A stretch of DNA of 64,000 nucleotides. Origin: an uncultured Saprospiraceae bacterium (lineage in GTDB: Bacteria > Bacteroidota > Bacteroidia > Chitinophagales > Saprospiraceae). Position numbers and translations under genes: made by a program. The first letter of the stretch is position 1; the number at the start of each line of letters is the position of its first letter. A model generated the notes under the pieces. It was given only the letters and a program-made list of their open reading frames with translations. It ran no database searches and was not told the origin of the DNA. The DNA is taken from contig CAKZQC010000029.1 of the NCBI GenBank assembly GCA_937139495.1, forward strand, positions 1 to 64,000, read 5' to 3'. Positions 53,225 to 62,462 of this stretch are shown one piece after another.

Positions 53225-53317
53225 GTAAGTGGACAAAAATATCCAAGATGTAAATAGTTGTTGTTACAGTTATTGTAGCGTGCTGAACGGTTGTAGTGAG
53301 CCGTTCAGTTTTTTTTT
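53225..53317 (+). ncRNA. Candidate small RNA with its own promoter and terminator
   Basis: About 93 bases between the promoter box at 53211 and a strong intrinsic terminator (CTGAACGG, 10-base loop, CCGTTCAG, then nine T; 53283-53317). Two further small stems are possible (GGAC...TCC near 53232; TGTAA...TTACA near 53249). The start is inferred from the box. No ORF longer than a few codons is present. It does not resemble SRP RNA, RNase P RNA, tmRNA or 6S RNA as I know them. It lies upstream of a glycosyltransferase gene but ends 118 bp before it. Confidence 0.5.
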
Positions 53318-53435
53318 GCCTTGAGGTAGGCAATCAGTATCCTGACAGTAAAACTACTATTGCTGTATTTTTCCTGTATCTTTATAGTGTTCTATGAGCG
53401 TAGGTTATTATTATTGAATGGCAAACTAATTATAC

Positions 53436-54557
53436 ATGCAAATCGGATTTGATGCCAAAAGGCTCTACCATAACACCACAGGATTAGGCAACTACAGCCG
53501 TACATTAGTGCAGAATTTGGCTACTGTTGCTCCACAGCATCATTATCACTTGTATAGTAATCGACTATCGGCAACTTATCCCGCTTTTGATGCCAGTTCT
53601 ACCTTTGTTAGAAAGCTCCCTCCTAGTCGTCAGTGGTCGGCAGCATGGTGGCGTTCGGTTGGCATTCGCTCACAGCTCCTATCCGATAGCGTTCAGATAT
53701 ACCATGGACTGAGCAACGAACTCCCCTTTGGTATCGGACAGGACGACATCAAATCCGTGGTGACAATACACGATGTCTTGTTTCGTCGTTTGCCGCACAC
53801 TTATCCTTTGATAGATCGCCAAATCTATCAATACAAAGTAAAAAAAGCTTGTCAACAAGCAGATAAAATAATAGCAATCAGCGAAAATACAAAGCAAGAT
53901 ATTATTCACTATTATGGCACGAGCCCAGACAAAATCGAGGTGCTTTATCAAGCCTGTTTGCCTGCTTTTTATGAGGTATTGGTACCCAATCCCAATCTAT
54001 TGGAAGCTTATAATTTGCCTGTTGAATATTTACTGGTGGTAGGTGGTGTCGGAGAGCGCAAAAATCTAAAAATCGTGCTACAAGCACAAGCCTTATTGCC
54101 CGCTTCTGCTAGATTGCCAATCGTGTTGGTCGGTAGAGGTAAACCAACGGGTATCTTAGCCAAATTGATGCAGCTAGCGTTAGCCAATCGACAACTAATT
54201 TGGTTGCAAAACATAGAGGAAACCGCAACCCTGATACAACTTTATTTGCAGGCTACAGCACTGGTTTATCCTTCGCTGTACGAAGGCTTTGGCTTGCCAA
54301 TAGTAGAGGCATTATTATGCAAAACATCTGTTATTGCTGCCGCCAATTCATCGTTGCCAGAAGCAGGTGGCGAAGCTGCTTGGTATTTGAAAAAAAGCAC
54401 GCCTGAGGCATTAGCTAATTTGATACAGGAAGTAAGAGGGAATGATATTTTGCGACAGCAAAAAATAGATGTAGGTTATGCTTTCGCCAAACAAAAATTT
54501 GACCCCACACAGCTAACCACACAACTGCTAACGCTCTACGAATCCCTACTTCGATAG
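53436..54557 (+). CDS. GT4-family glycosyltransferase
   Basis: The protein has 373 residues and is a GT-B fold enzyme. The N-terminal domain begins MQIGFDAKRLYHNTTGLGNYSRTL, with the acceptor-side glycine-rich loop. The C-terminal domain has LLVVGGVGERKNLK and YEGFGLPIVEALLCKTSVIA, the E-x7-E nucleotide-sugar motif. It transfers a sugar from a nucleotide donor in surface-glycan synthesis; substrate unknown. Its last 12 bp overlap the convergent rfaE2 gene. Confidence 0.9.
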   Translation: MQIGFDAKRLYHNTTGLGNYSRTLVQNLATVAPQHHYHLYSNRLSATYPAFDASSTFVRKLPPSRQWSAAWWRSVGIRSQLLSDSVQIYHGLSNELPFGIGQDDIKSVVTIHDVLFRRLPHTYPLIDRQIYQYKVKKACQQADKIIAISENTKQDIIHYYGTSPDKIEVLYQACLPAFYEVLVPNPNLLEAYNLPVEYLLVVGGVGERKNLKIVLQAQALLPASARLPIVLVGRGKPTGILAKLMQLALANRQLIWLQNIEETATLIQLYLQATALVYPSLYEGFGLPIVEALLCKTSVIAAANSSLPEAGGEAAWYLKKSTPEALANLIQEVRGNDILRQQKIDVGYAFAKQKFDPTQLTTQLLTLYESLLR

Positions 54558-55046
54558 TTTAATTTTTTGTTCCAATACAGTGGTAGAATAGCCCTCTATG
54601 AACGGCAAACTCTGCACCGTGCCCCCTTTGGACAAAACATAGTCACTACCTACGATTTGGCTAGGTCGCCAATCGCCTCCTTTCACCAATATATTGGGCG
54701 AAAGCTGCTGTATCAATTCCAATGGCGTTGGTTCTCCAAACAAAACAACTAAATCAACCATTTGTAAACTAGCCATCAAGTGTAGCCTATTTTTTTGGTC
54801 TTTGATAGGTCGATGCTGCCCTTTGAGCTCCTGTACCGAAGCATCAGTATTGAGAGCAACTACGAGTCGGTTGCCTAGTTCTTTGGCTGCTGCCAAATAA
54901 TAGATATGCCCATAATGCAGCAGGTCAAAACAGCCGTTTGTAAACACGACTGTTTCGCCTGTTTCTTGCCATTCTTTTACTTGTTGTTGGGCTGCAGCCC
55001 AATCCTTAATCTTGTTCTGTATGTGCTGCTGGAAGTACGGGTTCAT
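54546..55046 (-). CDS. rfaE2: D-glycero-beta-D-manno-heptose 1-phosphate adenylyltransferase
   Basis: The protein has 166 residues and is a nucleotidyltransferase of the HldE C-terminal type. Motifs are VVFTNGCFDLLHYGHIYYL (HxGH-type active site), ALNTDASVQELKGQHRPI, and a KGGDW block near ILVKGGDWRP. It contains no sugar kinase half, so the kinase function (HldA/RfaE1 or HddA) must be elsewhere. It makes ADP-heptose for LPS core or other heptosylated products. Its start lies inside the preceding membrane-protein gene (41-bp overlap), so expression is coupled. Confidence 0.93.
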   Translation of the reverse strand: MNPYFQQHIQNKIKDWAAAQQQVKEWQETGETVVFTNGCFDLLHYGHIYYLAAAKELGNRLVVALNTDASVQELKGQHRPIKDQKNRLHLMASLQMVDLVVLFGEPTPLELIQQLSPNILVKGGDWRPSQIVGSDYVLSKGGTVQSLPFIEGYSTTVLEQKIKLSK

Positions 55047-56106
55047 AGCCTTTGTTGTATATTGGCAATACGATGTAGGCGATTAGACCAAATACAATAT
55101 TGCAAAAGATAGTAATAGTAAAGAAAATGATATTGGAAAACGCAAAGGCATCGGCTTCCTGCACGCCATAGATAACCAAAGCAGCTGTTACCGCTATTTG
55201 ATAGGTTCCCATTCCTCCTGGCGAAGGAATAACCATACCAAAAGTACCAAACACAAATGCCAACAAAGCAGCACTAGCGGGTAGATTGGCGGTCGGCCCA
55301 TAAGCGAAGAAACATAAGTACATCATCAAGTAATACATCAACCAAATGAGTACGGTATGTACCACAAACATCAATGGATTCTTGAGCTGAGCAACCGTCT
55401 TGACGCCTTCTCCAAAGTTGGCAAGTAGTCCCAATACTTTTTGGGCAATAGCTGTTTGCTTAATCACTTTCCACTTGACTATAAGCACCGCTAACACAAG
55501 CACACCAATAATTACAGCTGCTTGAAACAACAACATCCAAGGAATTATAAACCCTCCTTCTGCTGCTACAAAACCACTCACGCATTCTGGTCTGGGTTGA
55601 GCATCTCCAAAAAGCAAATTGTATAAATTATCGAACTGCAACAAGAACGTAAGTCCTGTCACAACCAATAGCATCAGCACATCAAAAATGCGATCTACGA
55701 CGATGGTTCCCATCAATTTATCGAGTGGAATTTTTTCGTATTGCGTGACCGTAGCAGGCTTCGCCACTTCACCCGCTCTAGGCAATGCCAAGTTGACTAA
55801 GTAGCCGACCATTGTCGCGAAGAATGTATTGAATGTTTTAGGTTGGTAACCCAATGGCTCTATCAACATATTCCAACGCAATGCACGGCTCAGATTGCTA
55901 AACATAAACGCCGAACAAATAGCCAGTAGCCAAAAAATATTGGCACTTGCAAAATCATTCCCGATTTTGTCCATGAGACTATCGTATTCACAACCGCCCT
56001 TGCACTGACATTCGAGTACGTAAGCCGCAGACTGATTGCGATACACAAAAAACAAAATGGCACAACCTACTGCCAAAAAAACGACAAACTTGATAAATGA
56101 TTTCAT
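55006..56106 (-). CDS. LPG synthase/YbhN-like flippase-family membrane protein
   Basis: The protein has 366 residues with about 8-9 membrane segments. It has the conserved block PRAGEVAKPATVTQYEKIPL and VVDRIFDVLMLLVV, typical of the lysylphosphatidylglycerol synthase transmembrane (UPF0104) family. It lacks the cytoplasmic aminoacyl-transfer domain, so it is more likely a lipid or polyprenol transporter than an enzyme. It is in an operon with rfaE2, which fits lipid or glycolipid handling in the envelope. Confidence 0.88.
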   Translation of the reverse strand: MKSFIKFVVFLAVGCAILFFVYRNQSAAYVLECQCKGGCEYDSLMDKIGNDFASANIFWLLAICSAFMFSNLSRALRWNMLIEPLGYQPKTFNTFFATMVGYLVNLALPRAGEVAKPATVTQYEKIPLDKLMGTIVVDRIFDVLMLLVVTGLTFLLQFDNLYNLLFGDAQPRPECVSGFVAAEGGFIIPWMLLFQAAVIIGVLVLAVLIVKWKVIKQTAIAQKVLGLLANFGEGVKTVAQLKNPLMFVVHTVLIWLMYYLMMYLCFFAYGPTANLPASAALLAFVFGTFGMVIPSPGGMGTYQIAVTAALVIYGVQEADAFAFSNIIFFTITIFCNIVFGLIAYIVLPIYNKGYEPVLPAAHTEQD

Positions 56107-56127
56107 TGCTTTATTCCGTTAGAATTT

Positions 56128-56155
56128 CGACTACGCTCTTAGACACGCTCTTAGC
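56128..56155 (-). repeat. Half copy of the 39-bp palindrome (copy E)
   Basis: CGCTCTTAGACACGCTCTTA repeats the arm end twice in tandem, just downstream of a terminator and upstream of a gene start. Confidence 0.35.
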
Positions 56156-56182
56156 TAATCCATTCTATTATTTTACAAAAAA

Positions 56183-56219
56183 AAGTTGTTTGATAGTTCG
56201 AACAACTATCAAACAACTT
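56183..56219 (-). terminator. Intrinsic terminator of fahA
   Basis: AAGTTGTTTGATAGTT pairs perfectly with AACTATCAAACAACTT (16 bp) around a 5-base loop; on the minus strand TTTTTT follows. Confidence 0.88.
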
Positions 56220-56232
56220 CCTATTACTATTT

Positions 56233-57504
56233 TTAGTTAGCTGGCAATATCTTGCCCTCACAACTACCAAATCCAATACGTACACCTGCTGCTTCGCCCC
56301 AGCCTCGCATAATGACGGTATCGCCATCAGCTATAAACTGGCGTTGAGTTCCATCAAGCATCTCGACCGACTTCGTTCCATTCCACGATATTTCGAGCAT
56401 AGAACCGTAGCTATCTTGAGTAGGTCCTGAGATGGTACCAGAAGCACACATATCTCCCACATTGACATTACAACCATTGATCGTATGGTGTGCCAATTGT
56501 TGGTTCATCGTCCAGTACAGATGCTTGAAATTAGACTCACAAACAATTTTTTCGTTGCTACCTTCTGGCTGAATCCCTACTTGCAACTGAATATCATAAT
56601 TGCAATCGCCTTCGTATTTCAAGTAAGGCAATACTGCTGGGTCTTGGTCATATCCTGCTGTGCGAAATGGCTCCAGTGCATCAAGTGTAACAACCCAAGG
56701 AGCGATAGTTGAGGCAAAGCTTTTGCCTAAGAATGGTCCTAGTGGCACATATTCCCACTTCTGAATATCTCTTGCCGACCAGTCATTGAATAAAGTCACA
56801 CCAAAGATATAATCTTCAGCTTTGTCAGTCGTAATACTATCGCCTAGTGTCGTTGACTTGCCTACGATAAATGCCATTTCTAGTTCAAAATCTAACCGTT
56901 GACAGGGTCCAAATATAGGTACTCCGTTTTCTTTGGGTTTCTGTTGTCCTTTCGGTCTGCGAACAGGCGTACCCGACACAATAATCGAAGAAGCACGTCC
57001 ATGATAGCCTACAGGCAAATGCAGCCAGTTTGGCAACAAAGCATTATTGGGGTCTCTGAACATCGCTCCCACATTGGTGGCATGCTCTCTACTCGAATAA
57101 AAATCTGTATAATCACCCACCTTGACAGGCAATAACATTTCTACTTCTTTGATAGAATACAAGGATTTTGCCATCAGTTGACTATTGCCAGCTATCGTTG
57201 TATTGCCTTTCTGTAACACCGTAGATAACAAATCACGAACGGCACGAGTCGTTGATTTGCCCAACGCCATAAATCTATTGATATACTGCTCCGAAAAAAC
57301 AGTCGTATCCATCTCAATCGTATCAAAAATGCCACCTGCTGCCAAAGCCGCCAAATCAACAACTGTATCCCCAATAATAGTAGCAACGCTTGGTTGCTTA
57401 TAAGCCGTTTGGAATACACCAAAAGGCAAATTTTGTATTGGAAAATCACTATCCTTACTGACTGCAATCCAAGACTGTAAGTTGGGGTTATTTGCTTTTA
57501 GCAT
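56233..57504 (-). CDS. fahA: Fumarylacetoacetase
   Basis: The protein has 423 residues, close to the usual ~420. It cleaves fumarylacetoacetate to fumarate and acetoacetate in the last step of tyrosine breakdown. Typical features are HVGRASSIIVSGTPVRRPKG-like YHGRASSIIVSGTPVRRPKG, DFELEMAFIVGK, NDWSARDIQKWEYVPLGPFL and SNFKHLYWTMNQQLAHHTI. It lies 8 bp after the flippase gene and shares its transcript, although the functions are unrelated. Confidence 0.95.
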   Translation of the reverse strand: MLKANNPNLQSWIAVSKDSDFPIQNLPFGVFQTAYKQPSVATIIGDTVVDLAALAAGGIFDTIEMDTTVFSEQYINRFMALGKSTTRAVRDLLSTVLQKGNTTIAGNSQLMAKSLYSIKEVEMLLPVKVGDYTDFYSSREHATNVGAMFRDPNNALLPNWLHLPVGYHGRASSIIVSGTPVRRPKGQQKPKENGVPIFGPCQRLDFELEMAFIVGKSTTLGDSITTDKAEDYIFGVTLFNDWSARDIQKWEYVPLGPFLGKSFASTIAPWVVTLDALEPFRTAGYDQDPAVLPYLKYEGDCNYDIQLQVGIQPEGSNEKIVCESNFKHLYWTMNQQLAHHTINGCNVNVGDMCASGTISGPTQDSYGSMLEISWNGTKSVEMLDGTQRQFIADGDTVIMRGWGEAAGVRIGFGSCEGKILPAN

Positions 57505-57512
57505 TGCTATTA

Positions 57513-58982
57513 TTATTTATTTTCATTAAAAACAAGTCCTATTTTATTGTAAAACAAGGCTCCTGCCAAACTTAGGAACAAAACGGTTTTGAAAAGCATC
57601 CACCCGAAGTGAAAACCAACATTCGGGCGACCTACTGTATAATTGAGTAAGACTACAATTCCCAAAAATACAATATATTTTAGAATTCGCCCTAATGGAA
57701 GGGGCGGCAATTTGAGAATATACGTAGTCGTTAAGATAGAAAGTAGCAACATAATGATATACGAAGCCAAAGTAGTATAAGCCGCTATTTGATAGCCATA
57801 AGACTCGACTAGCCATAAGTTAAGCACTATATTGACTCCGACACTTGCCATAATGATACTTGATAGATAGACGTTTTTTTTGAGGTACAAGATACCTCTG
57901 TTGTAGAAAATAGCTAAACTACTAAATAGGTAAGCTCCTACGATAACAGGAGCAATCGGTAGTGCATTGCGAAACACATCTTTGGATGAAAGTACCGTTC
58001 CTACATCTACCGCAAACAAAATCAAAAATCCACCACCTAGCACCAATAGTTTGCTCATACTATCTACTTGTTGCCCGACTTTGTCGTATTCTTTATTGTT
58101 CATGAACTCATAATAGGCAGGAGAAGCGCCATTGGTCAACGCTACGCCTAGCCCCATATAAATCATACCTATTTTGTATGCAAAACTATACAATCCTGCG
58201 TCACTATTGCCCAACGTAATATTAATAAACCATTGATCAAAAAAAGTTAGTAAATTATTGCTCAAAGAGAAAGGAATCAAGGGCAGGGCAAAGACTAGTC
58301 CGTAGCGAATGTGTTTCCACGAAAGACCATCAAAACGCATGTATTTGTACCCGATCACGATGGCATAAATGGTAACGAGAGCTCCTACCACGCCCTCACC
58401 TATTATCTTGCCCATATAGACATTCTGATAAGCATAGTTCGTCATATAAACCAACAGAACAACTGTCACTCCAAACTTGCAATAATGCCAAACTACTTGA
58501 AACGTAGTGTAGCGTTTACTTTGCTTGGTCGCAACCATTACATTATTGAAAAAAGCATAAATAATAGCTGCACAGTAGGAAGCCAAAAACAGCCACTTGA
58601 CAAGCGGTGGTGGTAATCCTAGTATTTTGGCAATACCATTGGTATAATACAGCCCAATCCCGCCTATTACGAATGCTAATAAATTGGTAAACAAAAAAAT
58701 TGAGCCTAAAAACTGCCCATAGTCATCTGTTTTTTCGTGGTAATATCGTTCTGTAGATAAATGAACATTAAATGTCATGAATACTGCCAAAATAGTAATT
58801 AAAGAATTGAATACATTGACAATTCCGTATTCGGCATCTGTAAAATATGCCGTAAAAACTGGCAATGTAACGACACCTAAACCATGAATAAGCATGGTAC
58901 CCGAAAAATAAGTGCTAGCATGCTTGAACGTATCAAAAAATGCCAGCTGCCGAATAGAATTAAATAAGGACTTGAAATACAT
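57513..58982 (-). CDS. Oligosaccharide flippase (MOP superfamily)
   Basis: The protein has 489 residues with ~14 membrane segments. It is a second flippase in the window, distinct from the one at 4820. N terminus: TFKHASTYFSGTMLIHGLGVVTLPVFTAYFTDAEYGIVNV, where the FTDAEYGIVNV block is a typical polysaccharide-flippase feature. It is transcribed with fahA from a promoter-like box at 59003. Substrate unknown; no glycosyltransferase is directly adjacent in this operon. Confidence 0.9.
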   Translation of the reverse strand: MYFKSLFNSIRQLAFFDTFKHASTYFSGTMLIHGLGVVTLPVFTAYFTDAEYGIVNVFNSLITILAVFMTFNVHLSTERYYHEKTDDYGQFLGSIFLFTNLLAFVIGGIGLYYTNGIAKILGLPPPLVKWLFLASYCAAIIYAFFNNVMVATKQSKRYTTFQVVWHYCKFGVTVVLLVYMTNYAYQNVYMGKIIGEGVVGALVTIYAIVIGYKYMRFDGLSWKHIRYGLVFALPLIPFSLSNNLLTFFDQWFINITLGNSDAGLYSFAYKIGMIYMGLGVALTNGASPAYYEFMNNKEYDKVGQQVDSMSKLLVLGGGFLILFAVDVGTVLSSKDVFRNALPIAPVIVGAYLFSSLAIFYNRGILYLKKNVYLSSIIMASVGVNIVLNLWLVESYGYQIAAYTTLASYIIMLLLSILTTTYILKLPPLPLGRILKYIVFLGIVVLLNYTVGRPNVGFHFGWMLFKTVLFLSLAGALFYNKIGLVFNENK

Positions 58983-59002
58983 ACTTATTGCTTTTAAGAA
59001 AC

Positions 59003-59010
59003 CAAAGTTA
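59003..59010 (-). promoter_or_regulatory. Candidate promoter -7 box of the flippase-fahA operon
   Basis: On the minus strand TAACTTTG matches TAnnTTTG, 21 bp before the ATG, giving a very short leader. No clear -33 element. Confidence 0.5.
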
Positions 59011-59110
59011 CATTTATTTTTTGACTAGATTTGGTCTATTAGAATCCTTTGAGAACAAATACGTTGTTTTTTTTATCAAAATAAGGCTGTTTTTTGTTAT
59101 ACTGCTACTC

Positions 59111-59130
59111 GCAATACCCAAGGGTATTGC
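59111..59130. promoter_or_regulatory. Perfect palindrome upstream of the helicase-nuclease gene
   Basis: GCAATACCC-AA-GGGTATTGC is a perfect 9-bp inverted repeat with a 2-base centre, 46 bp before the ATG. The tight centre favours a dimeric protein-binding site over a hairpin. Confidence 0.5.
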
Positions 59131-59176
59131 TATCTATTACTTTTTCCTTTTTTCACTTACCTTATTTTGCCGCCTT

Positions 59177-62100
59177 ATGTCTGTCATCACACCTACCAGC
59201 AGAGAACAATACCAAGCAAATTTCACCAAAGTATTGGCTGGACTCAATCCCAATCAGTTAAAAGCTGTAAAAGAAATTGAAGGTCCTGTTTTAGCATTGG
59301 CTGGACCAGGTACAGGCAAGACACATATTTTATCTGCTCGTATTGGTCAAATATTATTATCGACAGATACGCAGGCGTTCAATATCCTCTGTTTGACGTT
59401 TACGGATGCTGCTGTACACGCCATGCGACAACGCCTGTTGTCCTTCATTGGTCCAGAGGCACATCGAGTCCATATTTATACTTTTCATTCCTTTTGCAAT
59501 AAAGTAATTCAAGAAAACTTGGAGACTTTTGGGCGGCACGAACTAGAACCGCTCTCCGACTTGGAGCGTATCGGTATTATCCGAACTATATTGGCATCGT
59601 TAGACGTGGAACATCCACTCAAAATAGATAAAATAAATGCTTTTTATTACGAAAAACATCTCACCAATCTATTTCGTAACATGAAAGCAGAGCGTTGGTC
59701 AGTTGATTTTCTGAAAGAAAAAATAGCCCTCTTTCTAGAGGAACTTCCCCACCGAGAAGAATTGAAATACAAAAGAAAATCAGGCGACAACAAAAAAGGC
59801 GACCTCAAGCAAGCTGCTTATCAGAAAAAAGTCGAGCAGATGACCAAACTGTCGGCTGCAGTCGCTCTTTTTCCACTCTACGAAGCGGCATTGGTACAGC
59901 ATCAACGCTACGATTACGAAGATATGATTCTTTGGGTCGTCAATGCCTTTGAGGAAGATAATTTATTGCTACGCAATTATCAAGAACAATACTTATACTT
60001 TTTGGTCGATGAATTTCAGGACACTAATGGTAGCCAAAACAAAATATTGAGCCAATTGGTCAGTTATTGGGGTGACAATCCCAACCTGTTTGTAGTGGGT
60101 GATGACGACCAATCTATCTATGAATTTCAAGGAGCGAGAGTCAAAAACATGACCGACTTTTACGACTTCTACAAGCAAGAACTACTATTGGTTTTGTTAG
60201 CACAAAACTACCGCTCTACACCCGCTATTTTGTCCGCTGCCCAACAGAGTATTGAGCACAACGAAATCAGAATACTCAATCAAATAGAAGGGCTAAATAT
60301 AGACAAAGTCTTGGTTTCGTCCAATCCTGCTGTATCCGAGAGTACTGCACCTGTTCGAGTAGTTGGTTACCCCAACAAATTGCAAGAAGAAATAGCCTTG
60401 CTACAGCGTATAGAGCTACTACATAGCCAAGGTGTTGCGTATAGCGAAATAGCGGTAATTTATGCCAAACATAAGCAAGCAAACAATATCATCCGACTGC
60501 TTGACAAACGAAAAATTCCGTATCAAACCAAGCGTAGAGTCAATATTTTGGAACTGCCTTTGGTTAGCAATTTGCGCAAGCTACTCCAATACCTTGTGCT
60601 GGAGCGCCAGCGACCTTTTAGTGGCGAAGATTTGTTTTATGAGTTCTTGTATTATGACTTTGTTGGGCTTTCGCCCAATGACGCCACCAAACTGAGCACT
60701 TGGTTTGCCAAACGAACGACACAAGCATTGCAACAGCAGCAATATTCAGAACTCCCCACGTGGAACGAAACCATCAAAAACGAAGAATTAATACATAGTT
60801 TAGAGCTAGAAAACCCTACTCGCTTGATTGCCTTTGGCAAGTTTATCAATCAAGCTATTTATGCCCAGAAGAACAGCAGTATTCTGAAGCTTTTTGAGCT
60901 AATTATCAATAGAAGCGGCTTGATTGCCTATGTGCAGCAGCACGTCCAAAAGGTATGGCTTACCCAAGTATTGGGAACACTCTTCGACTTTGTTCGCCAA
61001 GAACGCAGCAAGAAAGAAAACTTGAGCCTAGAAGAGCTTTTAGTGCTATTGCAACAGCTCGAAGAGAACAATATTCCATTGGGGCTTTTTCAGGTTGATC
61101 CTGCAGAAGAAGGTATTCATTTGGTAACTGCTCACTCCTCCAAAGGCTTGGAATTTGAGTATGTGTTCTTAATCAATGGCATGAAGGAATATTGGGAACC
61201 CAAAAACAACAGTACCTACCAGTTGACGCTGCCCGATACGCTTACTTTTTCTAATGAATCCGATGGTTGGGAAGCTGCTCGACGCTTGTTCTATGTGGCA
61301 ATCACTAGAGCAAAAAAAGAGTTGCAAATTTCTTATTTTGAACAAAATCAAGATGGAAAAGCCATGCCAACCTCTTCTTTTGTCGATGAGTTGATATTGG
61401 TACCCAATACCGCTATACAATTGGAGCGTACACAAGCAGATAATGCTACCGAATGGCAGCTATTATTGCTGACTGAACAAGAAGAAAAACCGGTATTGCC
61501 ACTGCTACCCAAAATAATACTAGACGAGCTGTTGAGCAACTTCAAATTGAGTGTTTCGGCACTCAACAACTACCTCTTCTGCCCTATTGGATTCTACTAT
61601 GAGTACGTGCTGTGTGTTCCCTCTTTTTCGAGCAAAGAAGCCGCCTACGGCACCGCTATACACAATGCTCTCAAGCGGTTGTTTGATGCTGCTATGAATA
61701 AGCACGAAAATGTACTTCCACCCAGTAGCCGACTCGTCGAATTATTTGAGTACGAACTCAAAAAACAAAGCATCTTTTTGTCACCTACTGTCTATCAAGA
61801 TCGTTTATTGTTGGGTAGAAGGCAACTACCTAAATATTACGCTCAAAGAGTTTCCACGTGGAACATTCAGCTACAAGAAGAGGTCATTATGACTGAAAAA
61901 GCGTTTAAAAATACTGCCTTTGAAGCAATTCCTATCACAGGAACAGTCGATAAAATGGCGGTAAAAGACTCGCCAACAGGCAAATATATCCACTTGGTCG
62001 ATTACAAAACAGGGAAGCTCAAAAAAGAGCGGCTCAATCGCCCAACTGCTGCCAATCCACATGGTGGCGTTTATTGGCGTCAGCTCGTATTTTACAAGCT

Positions 62101-62386
62101 ATTGGTAGAAAGTTCGAAGCAATTTGTACAGCCAATACGTACGGCTGCTATTGATTACTTGACGCCCGATGCCCAAGGGCAATTCCCTACCAAAACATTG
62201 ACTTTTGTTCCACAAGACACCATTCAACTACAAGCATTAATTAAGGAAACCTATCAGAAAATACGCCAGCATGAATTTGAAGTAGGTTGCAATAAACCAA
62301 CTTGTAAATGGTGTGATTTTGCCAATAGAAATTTGATTCCTGATAGCTTCGCCAATCCCCTAACGGAAGATTTGGACGACAAATAA
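59177..62386 (+). CDS. UvrD/Rep-family helicase fused to an iron-sulfur RecB-type nuclease
   Basis: The protein has 1069 residues from the ATG at 59177 (MSVITPTSREQY...). An open frame back to a TTG at 58988 would add 63 hydrophobic residues and overlap the divergent promoter, so it is rejected. Superfamily 1A motifs: Walker A GPGTGKT (~43-49), VDEFQDTN (~276), GDDDQSIYEFQGA (~308), QNYRST (~343), VTAHSSKGLEFEYVF (~650) and FYVAITRAKKEL (~704). The C-terminal PD-(D/E)XK nuclease has GTAIHNALKRLF, ITGTVDKM and VDYKTGK (~941). It has four cysteines of the iron-staple type, one in LFCPIGFYYEY (~801) and three in CNKPTCKWCDF (~1037-1047). The layout is AddB/Cas4-like and suggests DNA break repair or defence. 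Confidence 0.93.
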   Translation: MSVITPTSREQYQANFTKVLAGLNPNQLKAVKEIEGPVLALAGPGTGKTHILSARIGQILLSTDTQAFNILCLTFTDAAVHAMRQRLLSFIGPEAHRVHIYTFHSFCNKVIQENLETFGRHELEPLSDLERIGIIRTILASLDVEHPLKIDKINAFYYEKHLTNLFRNMKAERWSVDFLKEKIALFLEELPHREELKYKRKSGDNKKGDLKQAAYQKKVEQMTKLSAAVALFPLYEAALVQHQRYDYEDMILWVVNAFEEDNLLLRNYQEQYLYFLVDEFQDTNGSQNKILSQLVSYWGDNPNLFVVGDDDQSIYEFQGARVKNMTDFYDFYKQELLLVLLAQNYRSTPAILSAAQQSIEHNEIRILNQIEGLNIDKVLVSSNPAVSESTAPVRVVGYPNKLQEEIALLQRIELLHSQGVAYSEIAVIYAKHKQANNIIRLLDKRKIPYQTKRRVNILELPLVSNLRKLLQYLVLERQRPFSGEDLFYEFLYYDFVGLSPNDATKLSTWFAKRTTQALQQQQYSELPTWNETIKNEELIHSLELENPTRLIAFGKFINQAIYAQKNSSILKLFELIINRSGLIAYVQQHVQKVWLTQVLGTLFDFVRQERSKKENLSLEELLVLLQQLEENNIPLGLFQVDPAEEGIHLVTAHSSKGLEFEYVFLINGMKEYWEPKNNSTYQLTLPDTLTFSNESDGWEAARRLFYVAITRAKKELQISYFEQNQDGKAMPTSSFVDELILVPNTAIQLERTQADNATEWQLLLLTEQEEKPVLPLLPKIILDELLSNFKLSVSALNNYLFCPIGFYYEYVLCVPSFSSKEAAYGTAIHNALKRLFDAAMNKHENVLPPSSRLVELFEYELKKQSIFLSPTVYQDRLLLGRRQLPKYYAQRVSTWNIQLQEEVIMTEKAFKNTAFEAIPITGTVDKMAVKDSPTGKYIHLVDYKTGKLKKERLNRPTAANPHGGVYWRQLVFYKLLVESSKQFVQPIRTAAIDYLTPDAQGQFPTKTLTFVPQDTIQLQALIKETYQKIRQHEFEVGCNKPTCKWCDFANRNLIPDSFANPLTEDLDDK

Positions 62387-62417
62387 ACTAGATTTAGTTG
62401 GTCGTCTATCAGATTCA

Positions 62418-62450
62418 AAAAGAGAAAATAGCAATGCTGTTTTCTCTTTT
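62418..62450. terminator. Bidirectional terminator
   Basis: AAAAGAGAAAATAGC (62418-62432) pairs with GCTGTTTTCTCTTTT (62436-62450) with one wobble, between convergent genes ending at 62386 and 62463. A long T run follows on the plus strand. Confidence 0.82.
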
Positions 62451-62462
62451 TTTTCCTTTTTT

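Noticed and set aside
53225..53317. SRP RNA, 6S RNA, tmRNA or RNase P RNA at 53.2 kb
   Set aside because: None of the diagnostic segments of these RNAs is visible; kept only as an unknown candidate.
58988..59176. 63-residue hydrophobic N-terminal extension of the helicase
   Set aside because: It starts at a TTG inside the divergent promoter, covers an operator-like palindrome, and the normal helicase N terminus begins at 59177.
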